From Augochlora pura (taxonomy: Eukaryota > Arthropoda > Insecta > Hymenoptera > Halictidae): a DNA stretch of 64,000 bases. The position numbers were made by a program, and so were the translations under genes. The stretch covers positions 39,141,985-39,205,984 of the forward strand of contig NC_135778.1 in NCBI RefSeq assembly GCF_028453695.1, written 5' to 3'. Positions 61,401 to 64,000 of the stretch are shown here, one piece after another (the stretch's first letter is position 1; the number at the start of each line of letters is the position of its first letter). The notes under the pieces were generated by a model. It made no database searches. It had not been told where the DNA came from and worked only from the letters and a program-made list of their open reading frames with translations.

Positions 61401-63213
61401 AAGGAATTGACATAAAAATAGTATCCTTTCAATGTACCCGACAAAAAAAGCTTTCTTGACGAAACGTGGAATTGAATGTTAATAAAAACTATTTTTTTCA
61501 TGACAAACTATCGAGCAAAAATTGATTTAAAAGTACATGCTAGATACGTATTATTTGACCACGTTGTCCGGCCGGCCCATCTTTAAATGGAATGTAAGGT
61601 TATACGCGTGTACACATGCGTACATGTACAGTATAATATTTTATATAATCGTTTTCCTTAATAATTCAGCAGGTTCCTTTTCTTGAAACGTTTATCAAAA
61701 TTTAGCATGCATCTAGAATTATACCGGTTTGAATTGTCCGCACTAGGAATGCCTGTACGGCATTTAACGCATGCCAGGTGCGTAAGCTTGTCAAGCGTTT
61801 CCGCCACACGGGCATTAAATATGTAGTGTGAACAATTCAGATAGGTAGAACTTATTACACGCGTAATGCGTAAAATTTTGTGAAACGTTTTGAGTTCAAG
61901 TTACACGGTTCAGCGGTGTGTATACAGGTGAAAGTTATATCTATGTGAATACCTAACCTAGGTGGTGTGCGTGAGAAATAATTGAAATCATTCCCAGTTT
62001 CCGACGCTTGGAATAACATTGAAGTTTCTTGGTCATATGTTCTAAAAGATCGTCGTACAATATGATTTGGGAAACAACGTCTCAATGTTATTTATATGTA
62101 ATATGCAATATGTAAGGTGGCGTACATATTATATATATCATAAACAACATATGGAATGATATAATACATGCCGAAGAAGAATTCGTACATTCGTAGAATT
62201 GGATCTACAATCTACGTCAACGTGAATGCACGCAATAATTCAGGGAAATACGATTATGTGAATTCTGTCAGAAAAATATCAGTCAATTAAAATGACAAGA
62301 AAAATAGTTTAACATTAGCAATACAACGTTTAATTGTATCAACAGCTGCGGTATTCCAAAAATTACTATAATTTTAATCAAGCGTCGAATGGTAATGTTA
62401 TATTTCATACAGTATACGGTATGTATACTAGAAAGAATGGAATTTTGCATGATAGTATACGTATACGTATGTATGTGATAAGGATACGTGATATTTTTCA
62501 AGAGAAATTTTCTCTAGAACTAATAAAATTGTGTTTTCAATATTCTATCATTCCTAACAATCTAGACATTGTATGTCGATGCGGTTGCGACATATTCGTT
62601 GGACGAGGCAGGGAGAAAAATCGGAATTGTCTAAATGCAAAAGTAAAGATACAAGAGGCAAATAATAATTCTGTTTACAGCTCGACCCTGATCACCAGAT
62701 ATCTCGAGTTTTTCACCGACAGCGTAGCGGCCCTGGCGACTGGAATGCGGGCGCGGCGAGTCCTCGCTGTATGAATATACACGTACACGTAGTACAACAC
62801 ACACGCGAAAAACCCAAGGGGCGCTCTCACGAGGGTAATCTAATGTCAAAAGTATTTTGCATTTCGACATGTTCTGATCTCTCGTGACTCATACGCACTA
62901 TTGCGATAACCGGCTTGATACGCGAAAAAAAACCTAATACCATGATTTTCGAAGAGATTCGGCGGTGAACGTAGAAAATTCTCACAGCACGTAGTATGTG
63001 GCGGGTATACGTATATTTAGTTGCCGCGTGTTCGTTTACGTCTACGTGTGTATACGGCAAAGGCGAGCGTATAAATCTGACATACCTGTCTCTTGGATCG
63101 ACCCACGTTGTCTTCCTTGTATTGTGATCGATGAAATACACTTTCCCATCAAAGTCTTGCGCGACATCCCACCCGTCCGGAAGCGGTATCTCCCCATTTC
63201 GTCTCCTTGGCAT
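15992..63213 (-). CDS. kibra: Kibra (WWC1 orthologue), complete, 12 coding exons
   Basis: Scaffold of the Hippo pathway. With Merlin and Expanded it acts at the apical cortex to promote Hippo/Warts activation and restrain Yorkie. Coding exons: 63086-63213, 49334-49443, 45853-45947, 23352-23460, 22947-23106, 20346-21875, 19706-19792, 18452-18641, 17825-18286, 17369-17584, 16570-17048 and 15992-16442. Every phase matches, giving 1338 residues. Domains: WW1 at about 9-43, WW2 at about 56-88 (second Trp replaced by Leu84, as expected for the non-canonical WW2 of WWC proteins), coiled coil from about 90 to 430 with further coil later, a Ser/Pro-rich linker containing PPAY (534-537) and a DSG degron-like motif (672-679), C2 at about 710-840, an aPKC-type region (RNSVERRS, about 1050) and a late coiled coil. 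The conserved EKMAFFTR block is followed by about 129 extra residues ending GVEV. Close colinearity with human WWC1 from end to end makes the identification secure. Confidence 0.95.
16443..16569 (-). other. kibra: kibra intron 11
   Basis: 127-bp AT-rich intron, donor GTACGT and acceptor TTTCAG. Confidence 0.85.
16570..17048 (-). CDS. kibra: kibra exon 11: aPKC-type region and distal coiled coil
   Basis: Acceptor TTTTCACAG, phase 0. Contains GGPFQRNSVERRSLRWRRPS, aligned with the RNSLERRSVRMKRPS region of human WWC1 linked to aPKC binding and phosphorylation. Then RTSLDLELDLQAQHARLSNL and a coil ending KGKPDIISF. The donor TTCAA|GTACGT is phase 2. Read-through gives only KYV then stop. Confidence 0.93.
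17049..17368 (-). other. kibra: kibra intron 10
   Basis: 320-bp AT-rich intron. Nothing else seen. Confidence 0.85.
17369..17584 (-). CDS. kibra: kibra exon 10: linker
   Basis: Acceptor TTAATAACAG, phase 0, EDEELTEETKQTEDKETNTE, then KRSQTFSPSAAVSKTHYICR. The KRSQTFSP piece has basophilic kinase character. The donor CGA|GTAAGT is phase 0. Confidence 0.9.
17825..18286 (-). CDS. kibra: kibra exon 9: C2 end and acidic linker
   Basis: Acceptor TTTTTGCAG, phase 0. Begins GSAQVSLADFCPESPSIKWY, then NLLSFRFM (end of C2), then a Ser/Thr- and Glu-rich linker (SESGSEDSDEEGIIVEFMM) ending LEHE. The donor GAG|GTACTA is phase 0. Confidence 0.93.
18452..18641 (-). CDS. kibra: kibra exon 8: C2 domain core
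   Basis: Acceptor AATGTTTAG. Reads YIKAALLPMRLPVNHIYCTK, then KPTFGETFPIAVPL, then KTLQVNVWCTDSESEECL. This matches the C2 core of WWC proteins. The donor TTG|GTATGT is phase 0. Confidence 0.94.
18642..19705 (-). other. kibra: kibra intron 7
   Basis: 1.06 kb. 19037-19325 is open in two minus-strand frames but does not fit Kibra. 19420-19620 holds a cluster of GATTAC motifs. Confidence 0.75.
19422..19617. promoter_or_regulatory. Cluster of GATTAC (homeodomain-type) motifs in kibra intron 7
   Basis: GATTAC at about 19422, 19511, 19526, 19552 and 19612, plus GTAATC (its complement) at 19575 and TTAATCA at 19582, all within about 200 bp. GATTA/TAATC is the core of K50-type homeodomain sites. 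Function is inference from density only. Confidence 0.3.
19706..19792 (-). CDS. kibra: kibra exon 7: C2 domain, first strands
   Basis: Acceptor TATTGCAG, reading YSVSDGLLHVGIERARNLAA, then LFTPNNAQV, typical of C2 strands beta1-beta2 (LLHVxIxxARNL). The donor CAAGT|GTAAGT (phase 2) continues into VYIKAALLP in exon 8. Confidence 0.93.
19793..20345 (-). other. kibra: kibra intron 6
   Basis: 553 bp, donor GTATGC and acceptor TATTGCAG. Nothing else recognised. Confidence 0.85.
20346..21875 (-). CDS. kibra: kibra exon 6: long coiled coil and Ser/Pro-rich linker
   Basis: A 510-residue exon (about 201-711). The first half is coiled coil, with ITEAQAIMTELRNIQKSL, GEKEKAELMQSLAQLKDELT and later LRSITPRTRTQQDMKKIQSE. 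The second half is disordered and Ser/Pro-rich, ending at the first strands of the C2 region (TLGEMSLETAQVQIKLR). It contains PPAY at 534-537, a DSG motif at 672-679 and many SP sites. Acceptor GTTTGTTCAG; donor CTCAG|GTATGC, phase 2. GC-rich, with many antisense frames that are shadows. Confidence 0.95.
20441..20464 (-). other. kibra: DSG-type (Slimb/beta-TrCP-like) degron motif in Kibra
   Basis: Encodes DSGVFEAS, residues 672-679. A DSG-containing motif of this kind is the recognition element for SCF-Slimb. Hippo-dependent, Slimb-mediated turnover of fly Kibra has been described, so this is a reasonable candidate for the same control here. Confidence 0.55.
20867..20878 (-). other. kibra: PPxY motif in the Kibra linker
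   Basis: Encodes PPAY (residues 534-537) within VGPPPAYEH, a class I WW-domain ligand. Partners could be WW-bearing E3 ligases or Kibra's own WW1. The partner is inference. Confidence 0.6.
21876..22946 (-). other. kibra: kibra intron 5
   Basis: 1.07 kb AT-rich intron with donor GTAAAA and acceptor TTGTTCAG. No repeat or gene recognised. Confidence 0.85.
22947..23106 (-). CDS. kibra: kibra exon 5: coiled coil
   Basis: Acceptor TTTCTTTACAG. Reads CSSSSSLSTKYDPDLLKSDV, then a helical basic/acidic coil, RVSRLKRELEQIRAEMNCTQ. The SSKYDPDLLK block is diagnostic of the WWC family. The donor GCAAG|GTAAAA leaves phase 2. Confidence 0.92.
23352..23460 (-). CDS. kibra: kibra exon 4: coiled coil
   Basis: Acceptor CTGTTCCAG, phase 0, reading AKKEIYDVKQQRLCLAQDEY, then NHLNNALTTLGASRTS. 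It parallels the human WWC1 stretch QKEIYQVKQQRLELAQQEY. The donor AGTT|GTAAGT leaves phase 1. Confidence 0.93.
24320..24400. repeat. Imperfect GAACTT/GAACTTGGA hexamer-like repeat
   Basis: Serial variants of CGAACTTAAATTTGAAC, AACTTGAACTCG and GAACTTGGACTTGGACG. Confidence 0.6.
24729..25850 (+). pseudogene. Ty1/copia retrotransposon fossil (pol fragments)
   Basis: Decayed pol read in broken frames, in pol order. An integrase N-terminal part has SLDLIYSDLCEHLPVKS (24729-24932), like copia LDLIHSDLCGPM. Near 25055 a piece reads RTDNGLEFCN, the integrase DDE-core DNGxEF motif, and later TNDIIKRVI resembles copia PQQNGVAERMNR. Downstream, a reverse transcriptase/RNase H junction holds YIQNLLNDCNVIGVKKGLKT (about 25580-25640) and ADIMYTASKLAKLLSDPV followed by MDASEKSVKIF (25730-25815). 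Multiple stops and frameshifts show it is dead. No LTRs were recognised. It is antisense to kibra, just downstream of the alternative exon. Confidence 0.7.
26609..26920 (-). CDS. kibra: Candidate alternative first coding exon of kibra (WW-less isoform)
   Basis: A 104-codon open segment in kibra intron 3. ATG at 26920 (context GGCATGG) has an in-frame TAG seven codons upstream, so the frame cannot begin earlier. It ends TGTGAATAC|GTAAGAGT, a strong donor in phase 0, and exon 4 (23460) has a phase-0 acceptor, so the join reads YYYCEY-AKKEIYDV. The peptide is rich in His, Gln, Tyr, Asn, Asp and Arg (for example HQHAHHQRLEQQRQY) and matches no domain I know. Third codon positions are GC-rich as in kibra exon 6, unlike the flanking intron, which supports real coding. 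Predicted product: about 1331 residues lacking both WW domains but keeping the coiled coil, C2 and C-terminal region. It could instead belong to a separate short transcript. Transcript evidence cannot be seen here. Confidence 0.55.
26940..28310 (-). promoter_or_regulatory. GA-rich (coding strand) block upstream of the alternative kibra exon
   Basis: About 1.4 kb of nearly pure pyrimidine on the plus strand (CTT, GTC and CTCT runs), so GAGA-rich on the kibra strand. It lies directly 5' of the ATG at 26920. GA-rich tracts are typical targets of GAGA-factor-type proteins and of open promoters. Overlapping low-complexity frames on both strands are artefacts. The promoter role is inference. Confidence 0.4.
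26950..28300. repeat. Pyrimidine-rich microsatellite complex
   Basis: Includes (CTT)n at about 26965, (GTC)n/(TCG)n at 27000-27130, (CCT)n at 27240-27350, (CT)n at 27660-27690 and 27955-27980, and CTCTCT tracts to 28300. Confidence 0.85.
29990..30115. repeat. AAGCTG minisatellite with (TG)n
   Basis: AAGCTG/AAGCTGCGAGC recurs about nine times around a (TG)n tract at 30026-30044. Confidence 0.65.
30118..30420. repeat. Purine-rich GA/GAAA/GGGA tract
   Basis: GAAAGAGAGAAAGAAAG grades into G-rich AGGGAGGG with a run of about 12 G near 30290, then AATTCAGGGG repeats. Confidence 0.75.
33422..33437. other. Perfect 16-bp palindrome centred on an E-box
   Basis: ATGATCACGTGATCAT, with CACGTG at the centre. 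Could be a bHLH site; no other support. Confidence 0.35.
34890..35590. repeat. Long imperfect AGT/AAT trinucleotide array
   Basis: About 700 bp of GTAGTAGTAATAATAGT-type triplets. It has internal higher-order copies: blocks sharing ACGTATTAATAATAAAAGTA recur near 35145, 35270 and 35400. Long Val/Ile or Thr frames on either strand are artefacts. Confidence 0.85.
35640..35775. repeat. GA/GGGA purine tract
   Basis: GGAGAAGGAAGAGGAG and GAGAGAGAGGGAGAT-type tract next to the AGT array. Confidence 0.7.
37215..37300. repeat. Two-copy 44-bp AT-rich tandem duplication
   Basis: TATTTGTATATTTCTATA(C/T)TATAATTAATAGATAAT occurs at 37216 and 37260. Confidence 0.7.
38270..38420. repeat. TATTATTACTA minisatellite
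   Basis: Repeated TTATTATTTGGTATTACTA / TTATTATTTATTATTAC units of about 30-40 bp. Confidence 0.75.
41865..43141. mobile_element. Possible TIR-bounded element (CAGGGTGTCC ends)
   Basis: CAGGGTGTCC at 41865-41874 and its complement GGACACCCTG at 43132-43141, each bordered by TA outside, span 1277 bp. Beyond 10 bp the arms agree only loosely. No transposase frame is present. The two ends could belong to separate solo elements. Confidence 0.4.
42125..42235. repeat. GGGATCCA-type short tandem repeats
   Basis: Variants of GGATCCAGGG, GGGATCCATGGGATTC and GGGATCCACGGAATCC in a row inside the CAGGGTGTCC-bounded segment. Confidence 0.6.
44200..44445. repeat. GA-rich tract ending in a G15 run
   Basis: AGCGAGAGGAAGCGAGA-type repeats, then (GA)n at 44317-44342, then 15 consecutive G at about 44428-44442. 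Confidence 0.8.
45853..45947 (-). CDS. kibra: kibra exon 3: WW2 end and start of the coiled coil
   Basis: Acceptor TTTGTTTCAG. Reads TTQLEDPRQEWRAIQEAMLR, then EYLQTAQDVLE. The second WW aromatic is Leu84, as in other WWC proteins where WW2 is atypical. The donor GAG|GTAAGT is phase 0. Confidence 0.93.
45948..49333 (-). other. kibra: kibra intron 2 (3.4 kb)
   Basis: AT-rich up to 47.8 kb. 47.8-48.7 kb is GC-richer and unlike its surroundings, possibly an unrecognised repeat beginning near a CACCCTGTA end at 47811. A 36-bp tandem repeat is at 48739-48866. No gene recognised. Confidence 0.75.
48739..48866. repeat. 36-bp tandem repeat, 3.5 copies
   Basis: Units at 48739, 48775 and 48811 and a partial at 48847, each AATTTTAATTTAAC(C/T)GATA followed by TAAAATTCAGTTCAAAC. 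Nearly identical copies imply recent expansion. Confidence 0.9.
49334..49443 (-). CDS. kibra: kibra exon 2: linker and WW2, first half
   Basis: Acceptor TTTGCAG. Reads FTKPQTFADCIGNELPLGWE, then EAYDKHVGAYYINHVN. The donor AATC|GTGCGT (phase 1) joins AG in exon 3 to make Gln, completing YINHVNQTTQLEDPR. Confidence 0.93.
49600..50115 (-). pseudogene. mariner transposase fossil
   Basis: Minus strand, in broken frames and in mariner order: SGDFSLKNAQRSDRLVEVDE (like mariner SGDFSLKDAPRSGRPVEVD), then TREFIEKLNVSHTCIEK, then CYVKKLDL with HQLKEIHL, then ITGDEK and IVYNNVNKKK (the catalytic TGDEKW region), then LSIRWDYKGILQF at about 49640. Several stops and frameshifts. No terminal repeats identified. 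Confidence 0.8.
51641..51780. repeat. Tandem array of four 40-bp hairpin units
   Basis: GGCTCC starts at 51643, 51683, 51723 and 51763, exactly every 40 bp. Each unit is a short palindrome, GGCTCCACAGCGGAGCC (6-bp arms, 5-nt loop), followed by an AT-rich spacer ending CTCGA or TTCGA. The first and last units have arm changes (GGATCC; CCGCTACGGAG). Confidence 0.9.
52214..52283. repeat. GATACGAGACACGAGA short tandem repeats
   Basis: Units of GATACGA, GACACGA and GAGATACG in a row. Confidence 0.75.
52575..52625. repeat. TATACA microsatellite
   Basis: ATATATATACATATATATAC-type run. Confidence 0.7.
53367..53412. repeat. CACGT pentamer repeat
   Basis: Eight or so CACGT/CACGA units in a row (ACGTCACGTCACGACACGTC). 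Confidence 0.75.
54697..54881. mobile_element. piggyBac-type MITE with TTAA target duplication
   Basis: TTAA (54693-54696) then CCCTTTGCAATCGAAG; at the other end GCTCGAGCGCAAAGGG then TTAA (54882-54885). Terminal inverted repeats of about 16 bp start with CCC and sit between TTAA copies, the hallmark of piggyBac elements. The 185-bp interior is AT-rich without a transposase. Confidence 0.7.
58530..58722. repeat. 63-bp tandem repeat, three copies
   Basis: ATTATCAAACCCCATAACA recurs at 58540, 58603 and 58666, followed each time by GGAAAATTTT and an AT-rich tail. Confidence 0.85.
60087..60486. mobile_element. Possible second TTAA-flanked MITE
   Basis: TTAA (60083-60086) followed by CTCTTTGAG, and CTTAAAGGG followed by TTAA (60487-60490). 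Imperfect short inverted ends, 400 bp, no frame. Weaker than the 54.7 kb element. Confidence 0.35.
63086..63213 (-). CDS. kibra: kibra exon 1: start codon and WW1
   Basis: ATG at 63213, MPRRRNGEIPLPDGWDVAQD, then GKVYFIDHNTRKTTWVDPRD. Trp15 and Trp37 are the two signature tryptophans of a canonical WW domain, which in Kibra binds PPxY motifs of Warts/LATS. The donor GACAG|GTATGT leaves phase 2. The start is chosen because WWC proteins begin only a few residues before WW1. Confidence 0.93.
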
Positions 63214-63469
63214 ATTTCACTGCGCTCTAAATCCATCCAAAATTCTCTATCACCGACCAGTCAACAGAAGCACATATCTATGCGCACAAACACACTTCAC
63301 TCGTGCCATGTACACGCTTATATCGATAGGAGAAAAAGAAGGACAGATGCTTCGTGAAAGATAAAGAGAGGTTGGTTCGACTGGTAAAAGAGAAGGAACG
63401 CAGCAGTGATACACACGGACTTACAGTGGAATGGAAATAGAAGGGATGTATTGCACATCACTGATTATA

Positions 63470-63900
63470 CACATGCGCTACACACACGCGTGCACGCCGC
63501 GTATGTACATATTATACAAACGAAAATGACGTACATATATGCACATACGAAGTCGCGCACGCATGGATTTATACATGTGTGTAGCGCGTGTGTATATACA
63601 TGCATACGTCTCTCTCTCTCTCTTTCTCTCTGTGCGTGTGTGTGTTTATATACATTATATACATATTTCATATTACATGTATGGTATACATATATGTATA
63701 TACATACGTACACACATATGATCTGTTAACGTGCACGATCATATACAGGCTCACGCGTACATTACATACGCTACGTGTATATGATGTACATACAGATGCA
63801 TGTGTGTGCGTATATATGTATACCATACATTGTGTATATGCATATATGTAATATGGAATCACACGCACATCACACGCACGCGCGCATACGTACACACAGA
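63470..63900. repeat. TACATA/CACACG microsatellite region
   Basis: About 430 bp of alternating purine-pyrimidine repeats, including (TC)n at 63607-63630 and (GT)n. Tyr/His/Val-rich frames on both strands are artefacts. Confidence 0.85.
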
Positions 63901-63914
63901 ACGCGTGCGCGCTA

Positions 63915-63959
63915 CTCCGCCATCATGAATACCTCATTATCATGAGCGGAGTGACGTCA
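63915..63959. promoter_or_regulatory. Imperfect palindrome adjoining a CRE
   Basis: CTCCGC-CA-TCATGA (63915-63928) mirrors TCATGAGCGGAG (63940-63951) across an 11-nt spacer. TGACGTCA follows at once. This may be a bZIP-type control site for kibra or for a neighbour beyond the window. Confidence 0.35.
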
Positions 63960-64000
63960 GAGTCCCCGCCTTCAGATTCCTCTCAAGCGGAATTCCACCG

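Larger units (their letters stand above)
49444..63085 (-). other. kibra: kibra intron 1 (13.6 kb)
   Basis: Contains a mariner fossil (49.6-50.1 kb), a 40-bp hairpin array (51.64 kb), ACGAGACACG and CACGT microsatellites, piggyBac-type MITEs (54.7 and perhaps 60.1 kb) and a 63-bp tandem repeat (58.5 kb). 50.2-51.6, 52.7-53.3, 55.0-58.4 and 60.5-63.0 kb show no feature I can name, only unsupported short frames. Confidence 0.8.
63214..64000 (-). promoter_or_regulatory. kibra: kibra 5' UTR and upstream region
   Basis: Upstream of the kibra start codon. It holds long CATATA/CACACG microsatellites (63470-63895). At its far end is a GC-richer stretch with a perfect CRE, TGACGTCA (63952-63959), next to an imperfect palindrome. 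No TATA box or start site can be fixed. Confidence 0.4.

Overview
This is a eukaryotic nuclear window from an arthropod, most likely an insect. Genes are split by GT-AG introns from about 0.1 to 22 kb, intergenic DNA is AT-rich with GC-richer exons, microsatellites are dense, and decayed DNA transposons are scattered throughout. The best-supported protein is an insect-type Kibra. The general texture (AT-rich, CpG-tolerant, MITE ends reading CAGGGTGTCC) suggests Hymenoptera, but that is inference and no species can be named.

Three protein-coding genes can be rebuilt with exon phases that agree at every junction. (1) Left, minus strand, 1-12451: a KIAA1549-like (UPF0606/DUF3827 family) type I membrane protein. 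It has a signal-peptide exon at 12325-12451, a short ectodomain, one transmembrane helix and a cytoplasmic tail that runs off the left edge. (2) Nested antisense in its 7.2 kb intron 3, plus strand, 4041-8762: a two-exon gene for a 610-residue SPIN-DOC-type zinc finger plus hAT-transposase-derived protein of the GTF2IRD2/EPM2AIP1/FAM200 type, apparently domesticated. (3) From 15992 to 63213, minus strand: a complete kibra (WWC1) gene of 12 coding exons, 1338 residues. It encodes two WW domains, a coiled coil, a C2 domain, the conserved aPKC-type region and a C-terminal extension.

The most interesting candidate for something undescribed is a 104-codon open exon at 26609-26920 (minus) inside kibra intron 3. 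It begins with an ATG preceded by an in-frame stop, ends at a strong phase-0 donor, and joins in frame to the phase-0 exon 4 at 23460. It would give a Kibra isoform in which both WW domains are replaced by a His/Gln/Tyr/Asn-rich N-terminus. A 1.4 kb purine-rich (GA on the coding strand) block lies immediately upstream and could be its promoter.

The rest is intron and intergenic DNA. It holds a Ty1/copia fossil (about 24.73-25.85 kb, plus strand), a mariner transposase fossil (about 49.6-50.1 kb, minus strand), a TA-flanked MITE inside the hAT gene, piggyBac-type (TTAA) MITEs at 54.7 kb and perhaps 60.1 kb, a larger TIR pair at 41.9-43.1 kb, a tandem array of four 40-bp hairpin units at 51.64 kb, other tandem repeats, and long microsatellites. 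No rRNA, tRNA or CRISPR was recognised.
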